Source: Glutamicibacter halophytocola
GTDB taxonomy: Bacteria > Actinomycetota > Actinomycetes > Actinomycetales > Micrococcaceae
NCBI RefSeq assembly: GCF_001302565.1
Contig: NZ_CP012750.1
Span: forward strand, 434,001-498,000
Length of the DNA: 64,000 bases
Reading direction: 5' to 3'
Shown piece after piece: positions 17,767-28,351 of this stretch. Below the pieces are notes generated by a model, which was given only the letters and a program-made list of their open reading frames with translations, was not told the DNA's origin and made no database searches. The position numbers and the translations under genes are program-made. Position 1 is the first letter of the stretch, and each line of letters starts with the position of its first letter.

Positions 17767-19257
17767 GTGACTGCAACCACGTGGAACCGTGCGAAGACGC
17801 CGGAAAATGGCAATGGCTCCGGAGAGACTCCGGAGATGGATGCCATTGCCTTGGGGCGAAGGATTCGGTTCCTTCGCAAAAGCAAGCAAATGACCTTGGA
17901 CGATATCTCGGCCGTGGTCGATACAGCGCCGAGCCAACTTTCCCTGATTGAAAATGGCAAGCGCGAACCCAAGCTTTCACTGCTCAAAGCGCTGGCCGGC
18001 GCCCTCGACGTCGGCGTTGACGACCTGCTGGGCACCGAACCTCCCTCACGCCGGGCCGCCTTGGAAATCGAGCTGGAACGTGCCCAGCGCGGCCCGCTCT
18101 ACGAGTCTTTGGGACTGCCGACCGTACGCGTGGGCACCCGCCTTCCGATGGACGTGCTCGAGTCACTGGTAGGACTGCAACACGAACTCGAACGGCGTTT
18201 GAACGAACAGGCAGCGACCCCTGAAGAGGCTCGCCGGGCCAATACCGCTTTGCGCCACGAGATGCGGCGCCGCAATAACTATTACAAGGAAATCGAGCAG
18301 GAAGCTTCCAAGGTTCTTTCGGCAGTCGGCCATGATTCTGGTCCGCTGTCTCACCACCGAGCAGCGGATATTGCTGAACATCTAGGATTCAGCCTGCGCT
18401 TCGTGGGGAACTTGCCCCACTCCACGCGCTCGGTGACCGATCTGAAAAATATGCGGATCTACCTGACCCAGGCTAACCGGACCGAGCACGATCCGCGGTC
18501 GGTACTGTTGCAGGCTTTGGGGCATCACGTGCTGGGCCATAAGACGCCGACGGATTACTCCGATTTCCTCTCCCAGCGCGTAGCCACTAATTATTTTGCT
18601 GCAGCACTGATGATGCCGGAGAAATCAACAGTCGAGTATCTGCGCCGTGCCAAGAACAATCGCGAACTGGCCATTGAGGACCTGCGCGACGCGTTTGCCG
18701 TGTCCTATGAATCGGCAGCACACCGATTCACTAATTTGGCCACCGAGCACTTGGGCATGACCTGCCACTTCCAGAAGGTGCACGAGTCCGGCATCTTGCA
18801 CAAGGCCTATGAAAACGACCGCGTGAATTTCCCGGCGGATCATACTGGCGCCATCGAAGGGCAGAGCATTTGCCGATATTGGACCAGCCGCGTCGTCTTT
18901 GAGCAGATGGACAAGTTCCGCTCCTTTGAGCAGTACACCGATACAGTCAACGGGACCTATTGGTGCACGGCTCGCACCGAACGACACTCATCGGGACTGT
19001 ATTCGCTGTCTATCGGGGTCCCGTTTGAGCACGTGAAATGGTTCCGTGGCCGCGATACCAAAGAGCGCTGCCAGTCCACTTGCCCGGATGAAAACTGTTG
19101 CCGCCGCCCGCCGGCGAACCTGTCGGATCAGTGGTTCGGCAATGCCTGGCCGGCCACGCGTGCCAATACGCACCTGCTCGCGGCGATGCCCACCGGCGCC
19201 TTCCCTGGCGTGGATGAGACCGAGGTTTATAGTTTCTTGCAGCGCCAAGAGGACTGA
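17767..19257 (+). CDS. ramB: RamB-family XRE/IrrE transcriptional regulator
   Basis: A 496-residue DNA-binding regulator. The helix-turn-helix is at about residues 28-85 (GRRIRFLRKSKQMTLDDIS, then APSQLSLIENGKREP); an ImmA/IrrE peptidase-like region follows at about 230-310, but with HHVLGHKT instead of the H-E-x-x-H zinc motif, and a cysteine-containing C-terminal domain (QSTCPDENCCRRP). This layout is that of RamB, which in Corynebacterium represses aceA and aceB and senses carbon state, here encoded about 2 kb from aceA. Start is the GTG at 17767; an ATG with GGAG upstream at 17836 is a fair alternative. The stop is 4 bp before the ATPase gene. Confidence 0.85.
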   Translation: MTATTWNRAKTPENGNGSGETPEMDAIALGRRIRFLRKSKQMTLDDISAVVDTAPSQLSLIENGKREPKLSLLKALAGALDVGVDDLLGTEPPSRRAALEIELERAQRGPLYESLGLPTVRVGTRLPMDVLESLVGLQHELERRLNEQAATPEEARRANTALRHEMRRRNNYYKEIEQEASKVLSAVGHDSGPLSHHRAADIAEHLGFSLRFVGNLPHSTRSVTDLKNMRIYLTQANRTEHDPRSVLLQALGHHVLGHKTPTDYSDFLSQRVATNYFAAALMMPEKSTVEYLRRAKNNRELAIEDLRDAFAVSYESAAHRFTNLATEHLGMTCHFQKVHESGILHKAYENDRVNFPADHTGAIEGQSICRYWTSRVVFEQMDKFRSFEQYTDTVNGTYWCTARTERHSSGLYSLSIGVPFEHVKWFRGRDTKERCQSTCPDENCCRRPPANLSDQWFGNAWPATRANTHLLAAMPTGAFPGVDETEVYSFLQRQED

Positions 19258-19261
19258 GCCT

Positions 19262-19987
19262 GTGGAATTTTCACAGATGTTCATGCCGGTGAGACGAGTC
19301 GAGGCTATTGACGCTGAGGCGTTGCTTGGAAATCAACGGTGGCCATTTGTCCTGCCGCCGGTGCGCCAGCTGCTTCATGAAGGACTGGACCTGGGACAAG
19401 TCACCGTCATTGTCGGTGAAAACGGCACTGGAAAGTCGACTCTCGTTGAAGCGCTGGCGATGGCTTATGGCATGAACGCTGAGGGTGGTTCGACGGGCGC
19501 GATGAATACGACGAGGACGAGCGAGTCCGAGCTGTGGCGGCAGCTCAAGCTCCAGCGTGGTGCCGCGGCTTCGCGCAAGGGATTCTTCCTGCGCGCAGAA
19601 ACCATGCACAACTTCTATACCTATCTCGAAGAATCCAAATTCAAGACCAAGCTGCATGAGCGGAGCCATGGCGAGTCTTTCCTTGACCTCGTTGAGGAGC
19701 GAATTCCCTTTATCAAGGGCCTATGGATCTTGGATGAGCCCGAATCTGCCTTGTCGTTGGCGGGCTGCGTGAAGCTGATGAAACTGCTTCAAGCCATCGC
19801 GGACGGGGGATCGCAGCTGCTCATTTCCACCCATGCGCCCATTCTGGCTGCATTCCCGGATGCTCGGATCCTGAAGGCAGGATCGTGGGGACTTCGCGAA
19901 AATGATTTTGAACAGCTGGAGCTGGTGCGGGGATGGCACGACTTCCTGGATGACCCGCACAGCTATTGGCGCCGCGAGAGTATCTAA
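19262..19987 (+). CDS. AAA family ATPase (COG3910-like, ABC/RecF-type)
   Basis: A 241-residue soluble ATPase. Walker A is GENGTGKST at about residues 47-55, Walker B is LWILDEPESALSL, and the switch histidine follows in LLISTHAPIL. No transmembrane or transport partner is present, so it is a stand-alone nucleotide-binding protein of the SMC/RecF-like predicted ATPase group, with unknown function. The GTG at 19262 lies 4 bp after the ramB-like stop, so the two are probably translated from one message. Its stop overlaps the convergent hydrolase gene by 4 bp. Confidence 0.83.
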   Translation: MEFSQMFMPVRRVEAIDAEALLGNQRWPFVLPPVRQLLHEGLDLGQVTVIVGENGTGKSTLVEALAMAYGMNAEGGSTGAMNTTRTSESELWRQLKLQRGAAASRKGFFLRAETMHNFYTYLEESKFKTKLHERSHGESFLDLVEERIPFIKGLWILDEPESALSLAGCVKLMKLLQAIADGGSQLLISTHAPILAAFPDARILKAGSWGLRENDFEQLELVRGWHDFLDDPHSYWRRESI

Positions 19988-20646
19988 GAGGCGTGCTTCC
20001 AAATGAAGTTGGCGGTCGCTTCGGCCAGCCAGGCGCCATCCTGCGCCACCGTTCTTTGAGAACGGGCTACCTTGAAGGAATGATTGCCGCCTTCAAACCA
20101 GACCAGTTCCGTCGACTTATTGAGCTTCGCGGCTACGGCTTCCATCTTTTCTGGATTGGCGAAAGGATCCTTGGTTCCTTCCAAAAACAGCATGGGAACC
20201 GTCAACGGGTAGAGGTGCTCATCGCGAAGCTTGTCTTCCTTTTTCGGTGCGTGCAAGGGGTAACCCAAAAAGATCAGAGCGTTCGCCGGCATGCCTTCGG
20301 CAACGGCCAGCGAGGCCATGCGCCCGCCAAAGGATTTGCCAGCAACAACCACCGGGAGCCCCTCGGCTACATGCTCCTGAACCCATGAACGCACCTGCTG
20401 CCAGACGGCGATAGCCGTGGGCGCCTTGTCCGGGAACTTCTTTCCAGCGTCCATATAGGGAAAATTGAAGCTCAAGACGCTGATCCCGAGATCCGCGACA
20501 GCCTGAGCGTAGCCGGTCATGAACTCATGGTCCTTGCCCGCCCCCGAGCCGTGGGCCAAAATCATGACCGCGCTGGCGCTCTCAGCAGGTGACCACAGGG
20601 CACTGAGCTCAGAGTCATTAAACGGAATAGACAGTTCTTGCGTCAT
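19984..20646 (-). CDS. Alpha/beta hydrolase of the KANL3/Tex30 type
   Basis: A 220-residue cytosolic hydrolase. ILAHGSGAGKDHEFM gives the oxyanion region, VVAGKSFGGRMAS the nucleophile elbow with serine (GKSFGG is typical of the Tex30/KANL3 family), LFLEGTKDPF the acid and GGNHSFKV the catalytic histidine. Natural substrates of bacterial members are unknown. It is read toward the ATPase gene and overlaps its end by 4 bp. Confidence 0.85.
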   Translation of the reverse strand: MTQELSIPFNDSELSALWSPAESASAVMILAHGSGAGKDHEFMTGYAQAVADLGISVLSFNFPYMDAGKKFPDKAPTAIAVWQQVRSWVQEHVAEGLPVVVAGKSFGGRMASLAVAEGMPANALIFLGYPLHAPKKEDKLRDEHLYPLTVPMLFLEGTKDPFANPEKMEAVAAKLNKSTELVWFEGGNHSFKVARSQRTVAQDGAWLAEATANFIWKHAS

Positions 20647-20707
20647 GGATTCTAGCCTAGAGCGTACCGTTCATGCTGGAAGAATCCGTGGTGGCTTCGT
20701 CACCTGC

Positions 20708-21619
20708 CTATTGCAGCCACTCTTCGCGCAAGGCGGTGCTGGTATCTTCGCCATCCCTGGCGATAACAGTCAGCTTTTCAACTTGTTCTCCCACGGCAGC
20801 CTTGTCGTTGATCTTGATGATCATGTTTGAGGAGACGAAACTGGACGCAGGCGTATCGTAGATGCCGTCCATCCACGGACCATCGTTGATCGTGACGACA
20901 AGTTCGCCGAATGCGGGCGATGTCACCTTGTCGACGTGGGCATGCGGGTCAGCAGGAAGGCAATTGCGGTACACCTCCACGGCGGTAATTTCTGCGTGGC
21001 ACATGGATTCATATACATCATTCATGCCCGCAAGCCACTGCACGTATTTTTCCTTGGCCCAGGCTTTGCGATCGTTGGGGTCTGCACCGGTTCGGGCTCG
21101 GGAGTAGGTTCCTGAATTCTTGCCGTCCTCGGTGGCGAAGGTGACGCTTTCCAACTCTGGCGACTGCTCGCCGATGCTCTCGAACATTACCCGCCCCATG
21201 ATTCGAAGCTCGTCCTCGCGCGTTTGGTAGTTTTCCTGCATCCCGTCCCGGTTGAAGATCATGCTGTTGTCCAAATAGATATTCAAGACGCCTTCTTCGG
21301 GAGACTGCCACGAGGTCATCAAATTATTGGGATATAAGAATCCTTGGGTGGATTTGATGCCCGAATTGTCTTTCCACATCTGAATTTTGGAGTCCGCCCA
21401 AGCCTGACCAGTCAAGGCCGTTGCGGTGGACTCAGCAGGAGCCGGAGCGATTGAATTTTCAGCAAGTCCAGTTCCAGGAATTTTGGCTTCGACGGTGGAA
21501 ACGCCTGGAGCGGTTGCCGATTTTTCCGGTTCAGCAGCAGGTGCCGGACTTTGAGGTGTGCTGCAGCCGCTCATCAAAAGAGCCACCATGGACAGGGCCA
21601 TGAAACTTCGGATGCGCAA
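20708..21619 (-). CDS. Secreted lipoprotein, unknown function
   Basis: A 303-residue protein with a type II signal peptide: basic start, hydrophobic core and the lipobox LLMSGCS with the acylated cysteine at residue 19. A Pro/Ala/Glu-rich linker follows and then a mixed alpha/beta body without a motif I recognise. I take the TTG at 21619 as start, since AGGAG lies 6 nt upstream; an ATG at residue 7 is possible but would trim the basic region. Anchored outside the membrane, it may have a substrate-binding or envelope role. Confidence 0.72.
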   Translation of the reverse strand: MRIRSFMALSMVALLMSGCSTPQSPAPAAEPEKSATAPGVSTVEAKIPGTGLAENSIAPAPAESTATALTGQAWADSKIQMWKDNSGIKSTQGFLYPNNLMTSWQSPEEGVLNIYLDNSMIFNRDGMQENYQTREDELRIMGRVMFESIGEQSPELESVTFATEDGKNSGTYSRARTGADPNDRKAWAKEKYVQWLAGMNDVYESMCHAEITAVEVYRNCLPADPHAHVDKVTSPAFGELVVTINDGPWMDGIYDTPASSFVSSNMIIKINDKAAVGEQVEKLTVIARDGEDTSTALREEWLQ

Positions 21620-21683
21620 GAGTTGCTCCTAGCAAAGTGGTGAATTCCCAGTCTATTAGGACGAATGCGCTAAAAGCCATCTA

Positions 21684-22100
21684 TTAGAGAAACTGGGCGA
21701 AAATTCTGACAGGACCGTGCTCGAAATCTGAACCTTCGGTCAGACCCATGGATTCGTAAAACGCACGTTGCCCCGGCTCATCATCGGTAATGAGCACAAA
21801 TTGGCGCAGGTGCTCGAATCTTTTTCGGACGGCCGAGAACAGTTCTCTTCCTGCTCCGGTGCGCTGGGCCTTCGGGTGAACCAAGATGTCTTGGAGAAAG
21901 CAAATGGTTGCGTCGTCAGATATTGCGCGGGCCAATCCGATGAGCTGGTGATCCTTGTCGTAGGCGTAGACAAGAAAGTCCGAGTTGGCGTGCGCCTTGG
22001 CAAGCACGTCAGGTTGGTCGGTATAAGCGCTCCAGCCGACGGAATCGTACAGTGCGGTGACCTGTTCACGGGAAGGAACTTTTGTCATAGATATTTCCAT
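21684..22100 (-). CDS. GNAT-family acetyltransferase
   Basis: A 138-residue N-acetyltransferase. FLQDILVHPKAQRTGAGRELFSAV contains the acetyl-CoA pyrophosphate loop (Q-R-x-G-A-G), and FYESMGLTEG is the C-terminal motif B region. The substrate is unknown. The second methionine (MTKVPS, 22088) is an alternative start. It lies just upstream of the lipoprotein gene on the same strand, 64 bp apart. Confidence 0.85.
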   Translation of the reverse strand: MEISMTKVPSREQVTALYDSVGWSAYTDQPDVLAKAHANSDFLVYAYDKDHQLIGLARAISDDATICFLQDILVHPKAQRTGAGRELFSAVRKRFEHLRQFVLITDDEPGQRAFYESMGLTEGSDFEHGPVRIFAQFL

Positions 22101-22200
22101 TGCCTAGATGCTCCCAGAGTGTCCAAGAATTTGGTTCATGCTAGCACCGCGGGGCTGTTCTTCAGCCTGAAGCGCAACAACTCCTAGGATGTGGGGCTCG

Positions 22201-22229
22201 GAAGCCGCGCATCGTTTGCGAGCGGCTTC
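22201..22229. other. Hairpin in the 284-bp gap before the membrane-protein gene
   Basis: GAAGCCGC and GCGGCTTC form an 8-bp stem with a 13-nt loop. No T tract follows closely, so it may be a regulatory or mRNA structure and not a terminator. The rest of 22101-22384 shows no gene. Confidence 0.4.
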
Positions 22230-22384
22230 TCAACCGTTGCAATTTTTGACCATAACTTACTTGGACTTATTCATACCTAGGGAGGACGCACTGTCCTTTT
22301 TGGCCTGAAAGACTGAACGGATGAAATTCCTCCCAAAGGCAGCTTCTCGAACAACGTCATATCTTCTCGAAGGAATGTCTTGAG

Positions 22385-23026
22385 ATGGAAAAGATGGCTG
22401 TTGAAAGCGGCGAAATCCTTGAGCCTCAAGACAAGGGGCTGAATCGAAAGCAACTGGCCTGGGGCATCTTTCTTCTTGCTGTCGCAGTGATTTTTGGGCT
22501 GGGCGCTGGCTGGCTATGGGCACGCTCTGAGCAGCTATGGTCCTCCGGACAGATTGTCTATTTCATCTTGCCTGGCAGGCCGCTGGTGTTTTGCGGATTG
22601 CTGGTTAGCGGCCTTTGGGCAGTGGCAGGGTTGCTTTGCCTTGTCCCCAAGATGATCCTCGGGATCAAGCGAAAGGGCATGCGAGTATTTGTCCGAATTC
22701 TCGTGCACCTGTGCATCACCGCGGCATCGTTAGTCTGGCTCTATTTTTGGCTGCTCTCGGGGATAAATTCAGTCGTGGGGACCTATCACAAGGTGACCGC
22801 GGAGACCGGGGAGAGCATTGTCGTTTATAAACCGGGTTTCGACCCGGCGAGCTTTGCCGTTTATGCTCCAGCGTCCGCCTTTGTCTACGAAAGGATCGAC
22901 GGGATCAGCAACATGGCGCAGTCCGGGCATTTTGTCGCGGATCATTGCACACTTCAGAAGCAGGACGCTGACTTGATTCTCACCTGCGGCGTTGACGTGA
23001 CAAAGTTCCCGAATCCGTCCAACTGA
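22385..23026 (+). CDS. Integral membrane protein, unknown
   Basis: A 213-residue protein with three to four hydrophobic helices at about residues 25-45, 55-95 and 105-130, then a polar C-terminal domain of about 80 residues that would lie outside (it holds two cysteines, DHCTLQ and ILTCGVD, which may pair). AAGGAA precedes the ATG at about 10 nt. I recognise no family. It is convergent with the Clp ATPase gene across a strong terminator. Confidence 0.65.
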   Translation: MEKMAVESGEILEPQDKGLNRKQLAWGIFLLAVAVIFGLGAGWLWARSEQLWSSGQIVYFILPGRPLVFCGLLVSGLWAVAGLLCLVPKMILGIKRKGMRVFVRILVHLCITAASLVWLYFWLLSGINSVVGTYHKVTAETGESIVVYKPGFDPASFAVYAPASAFVYERIDGISNMAQSGHFVADHCTLQKQDADLILTCGVDVTKFPNPSN

Positions 23027-23081
23027 CCATCGGCTGGCATCGCCATGACCCAGCTATGGAAGCACGTCTTCAGTGCATGCA

Positions 23082-23131
23082 AAAGGGGCTTGATGCGCCG
23101 AAGCAAAAGCTTCGGCGCATCAAGCCCCTTT
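23082..23131. terminator. Bidirectional terminator, 23-bp perfect stem
   Basis: 23082-23104 and 23109-23131 are exact reverse complements around an AAAA loop. The stem ends in AAA/TTT, so it serves the Clp gene (minus) and perhaps the membrane-protein gene (plus). Confidence 0.88.
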
Positions 23132-23145
23132 GAGGCTAATTCGAC

Positions 23146-25704
<2,559 letters not shown>

Positions 25705-25723
25705 GTGAGCCTCCTAGTAGAAA

Positions 25724-25744
25724 CTTGAGCGGTCTATGCTCATG
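25724..25744. promoter_or_regulatory. HAIR-like inverted repeat (HspR operator) upstream of the Clp gene
   Basis: CTTGAGC, 7 nt, GCTCATG fits the actinobacterial HspR consensus CTTGAGT-N7-ACTCAAG with the spacing exact; it differs at one position in the left arm and two in the right. It lies 20 bp before the TTG start. Confidence 0.7.
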
Positions 25745-25830
25745 TTCAACGCATGAGGCTTCAAGATATTCCCGTGGCACTCGAAATATCTTCCCGAGCG
25801 CTCGAGGTCACACTTGGGGCGACGCGAAAT

Positions 25831-26505
25831 TCAGTGCTTCGGGATTTCAACAATTCCCATGCGGGCGGCGGCCACGAGCGCTTGTACGCGGTCGCGGACA
25901 TTAAGCTTGACGAAGATCTTGGCCATGTGGGTCTTCACCGTGGTTTCTGTGATCCCCAGAGTTTTAGAGATTTCAGTGTTATTTAATCCCTGCGCAAGGA
26001 GTTTTAGAATCTGAATTTCTCTATTGGTAATCCCGAGATCATAAATGATGTCTTCGACAGCCTGGGAATTGTCGGCGTAGGCTTCACGCACCGCCGAAAT
26101 TAGATCTGAGGAAACCGATGGAGAAATAGCGGCGGTGCCCTGGTGCACTGCATGAACTGCACGAATTATTTCGCCTGGTTCAGAGTCCTTGACGAGGTAC
26201 CCGCTGGCTCCTGCGGTAAGAACGGGAACTAGATATTCATCCGAGGAAAATGCGGTAATTGCAAGGACTGCGGGGCTGTCCTTGCGTGATTTAATGGCGC
26301 GTGTGGCGCTAACCCCGTCCATGATTGGCATCTGCAAATCCATCAGAACTACGTCGATCTCATTGTCGGAACAATAGTCGACTGCCTGCTTGCCGTTTTC
26401 TGCAGAAAATACAGTTACAATTCCGTTATCCGTTGCTAGGATTGTGCCCAACGCATGACGAATTAGTGGTTCATCATCGACGATTAGGACCTTAATCTGT
26501 TCCAT
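25831..26505 (-). CDS. NarL/LuxR-type response regulator
   Basis: A 224-residue DNA-binding response regulator. The receiver domain has the acidic pair DDE at residues 10-12, the phosphorylation site D56 (VVLMDLQMP) and the lysine in GYLVKDSEP. A LuxR helix-turn-helix ends the protein (LTNREIQ-like LGITNREIQILKLLAQG, then TVKTHMAKIFVKL). It probably pairs with the histidine kinase encoded 320 bp away on the other strand, with the small secreted peptide gene between them; the 84-bp divergent gap holds both promoters. Confidence 0.93.
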   Translation of the reverse strand: MEQIKVLIVDDEPLIRHALGTILATDNGIVTVFSAENGKQAVDYCSDNEIDVVLMDLQMPIMDGVSATRAIKSRKDSPAVLAITAFSSDEYLVPVLTAGASGYLVKDSEPGEIIRAVHAVHQGTAAISPSVSSDLISAVREAYADNSQAVEDIIYDLGITNREIQILKLLAQGLNNTEISKTLGITETTVKTHMAKIFVKLNVRDRVQALVAAARMGIVEIPKH

Positions 26506-26589
26506 TCATTTCCTTAGTGTCGATGTTGCGGTCCTTCCAGAGGACTGCTTGCTTGTAAGTATATAAGTTGACGAGATGTGGGGTTTGTT

Positions 26590-26778
26590 ATGAAGGGTTT
26601 GAAGGTGCTGGCCGTTGCCGCACTCGCTTTGGCGCCGGTGACCGCCGTGGCCGCTCCCGCATCTGCAGCGTTGCAGCTGCAGATAAGCGTTAATAGCGGT
26701 CCGGTCGCAACACCTGCAGGTTGGGGTGCAGATTTTTCCAAGTGGGTCTGCGAGCGTTACGGTGTCGGCTGCCCATAA
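26590..26778 (+). CDS. Small secreted peptide in a two-component locus
   Basis: A 62-residue precursor. Residues 1-26 form a clear Sec signal peptide: basic MKGLK, a hydrophobic core and an A-x-A cleavage site at APASA. The mature part would be about 36 residues, beginning ALQLQISVNSG and ending DFSKWVCERYGVGCP, with two cysteines six residues apart that could form a disulfide ring near the C-terminus. GGGG lies 7 nt before the ATG; a GTG 12 bp upstream is less likely. It is encoded between the divergent response regulator and the histidine kinase, in the kinase direction with 46 bp between them. A role as signal, bacteriocin-like peptide or regulated effector is inference. Confidence 0.78.
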   Translation: MKGLKVLAVAALALAPVTAVAAPASAALQLQISVNSGPVATPAGWGADFSKWVCERYGVGCP

Positions 26779-26824
26779 GCGGAATTATTTGACTTGATCA
26801 GCGTTGCCGTGAATTATTCGGCCT

Positions 26825-28027
26825 ATGAGTGAACGACTGAAAAGCACCCTGACCAAGCTCCTGGCTGGTCGGGGTGTCATTATTTGGGTTGGCATCACGG
26901 TACTCGTTGTGATGTCCAGCAGCGAGTTCTTGACCCTGCTGGAAGATGGATTCAGCGGTTCCTCTGAGGTATCGGTTCAAGGCGCTCTGGTAGGGCTCAT
27001 GCTTTGCGTTACCTTGCTATTGGCAACGCGCTGGGTTGCGGTGTCATTGGGCCTTTTTGTAGCTGTTGCCTACTTTTTTCTCAATGCGGGTTTCCTGTTT
27101 GTATGGACGATCGTCTCGTTCATGATCTTTGCTGCCCTTGCGGCCACGGTGAGTGCCCGGAGTGTTCGTGGGTTATTCCTGACATTGTCGGCCGCCTGGA
27201 TGGTCCAATTTGGATTCCAAGCGGATCAGGACGCCATATTGCTGGTGGCTCTGATCCCGCTGACAGCATTGGCCTACTTTCTGACTCGCAGCATTTTCAT
27301 CCTGCGAGAGAAGAACGCAGATGTCGTGCAGCAAATGCTCAGGGCTCAAGAGCAAACGCGCTCAGCTATTGAAAGGGAGCGCAAGAACATCGCCCGCGAT
27401 CTTCATGACATTGTTGCGCATGACATCACCATCGTGGCCATGCAGTCGAAAGCGGCGAAATTTGCCAACGACGGCCAAATGGCTCTCGATGCCTTGGATG
27501 TCATTGCCAAGCTGAGTTCCGAAACCCTGCACGACTTGCGTCTGATGCTCAACGTATTGCGGGCTGATGGCACGATGTCGGACGAAGCGGCGTTGGGTGT
27601 CGACAAGCCGGCTGCAACGACCGTTTACGCGCTTCAAGGAGTAGAACTTTTCGCGCAACGCCTCAAAGACGCGAACTTTAAAGTGAACTCAACCACGGAT
27701 GAGGAGATCTCTGATCTTCCCCGTTCGGCGCAGACAGCGATCTATCGCGTGATGCAAGAAGCTACAACGAATGTCATAAAGCATGGTGTTCCAGGTAGTG
27801 TCTGCACCCTGGAATTGGTATCCAACGGCACGGAAGCTGTACTTGAAATTACTAATCAGATAGACATTTCAGGCAGAAAGGCAAAGGGCCTGCCAGAGGG
27901 TGGCAGCGGGCTGATTGGAATGTCCGACCGCATGCGAACTTTTGGCGGAAAGTTCTCGACCAGCTCCGAAAAGGGACTGTGGACACTTCGGGCCAGCATA
28001 CCGTTCAAGGCCCTACCCTCCTACTAA
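26825..28027 (+). CDS. Sensor histidine kinase (HisKA_3/NarL-type)
   Basis: A 400-residue membrane kinase. The first 160 residues hold about five to six hydrophobic helices with very short outside loops. A coiled linker leads to the dimerisation/phosphoacceptor domain with H194 in RDLHDIVAHDITIVAMQ. The HATPase domain shows the N box (VMQEATTNVIKHG) and a G box (GGSGLIGMSDRM). It lacks an extracellular sensor domain, so ligands would be sensed in or at the membrane. The likely partner is the divergent LuxR-type regulator, and the secreted peptide just upstream is a candidate input or output. Confidence 0.92.
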   Translation: MSERLKSTLTKLLAGRGVIIWVGITVLVVMSSSEFLTLLEDGFSGSSEVSVQGALVGLMLCVTLLLATRWVAVSLGLFVAVAYFFLNAGFLFVWTIVSFMIFAALAATVSARSVRGLFLTLSAAWMVQFGFQADQDAILLVALIPLTALAYFLTRSIFILREKNADVVQQMLRAQEQTRSAIERERKNIARDLHDIVAHDITIVAMQSKAAKFANDGQMALDALDVIAKLSSETLHDLRLMLNVLRADGTMSDEAALGVDKPAATTVYALQGVELFAQRLKDANFKVNSTTDEEISDLPRSAQTAIYRVMQEATTNVIKHGVPGSVCTLELVSNGTEAVLEITNQIDISGRKAKGLPEGGSGLIGMSDRMRTFGGKFSTSSEKGLWTLRASIPFKALPSY

Positions 28028-28146
28028 AGTATGATTTCGAAATTCTTGTGAACGCGATAAGTTAGACATGTATCGGTGAAGACCGATCACCAATAAGGTA
28101 CTTGGTGGTGTTTTGCGAGTGGCATCATGAAGGACCTGAGGGTGAT

Positions 28147-28244
28147 TAAAAGGTACGTTGCATTGAATAAACGGACTGATCTTTCATCGGCGGCTGCGCC
28201 CCCATCGCCCGTCGTTGTCTGTCTACAATGCAACGTACCTTTTA
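28147..28244. repeat. 19-bp perfect inverted repeat with a 60-nt loop
   Basis: TAAAAGGTACGTTGCATTG (28147-28165) is the exact reverse complement of 28226-28244. The gap of 28028-28351 downstream of the kinase gene has no protein gene; besides this element it holds two small hairpins near 28070-28110. It could be a kinase terminator, a small structured RNA or a relic of a mobile element. Confidence 0.7.
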
Positions 28245-28295
28245 TAATTTAAGTCCAGACCGACGTGGTCTCGCCGATATCTGAGAATCACATAA

Positions 28296-28336
28296 AAATG
28301 CGATGTGCCTGGAGATCCTCCGGGCACATCGCATTT
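28296..28336 (-). terminator. Terminator of the 401-residue hypothetical gene
   Basis: AAATGCGATGTGCC pairs with GGCACATCGCATTT and inner bases GGAG/CTCC extend the stem. On the minus strand the stem is followed by TTTTT. It is 15 bp beyond the stop of the minus-strand gene. Confidence 0.85.
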
Positions 28337-28351
28337 GGGCAACTGCGGGTC

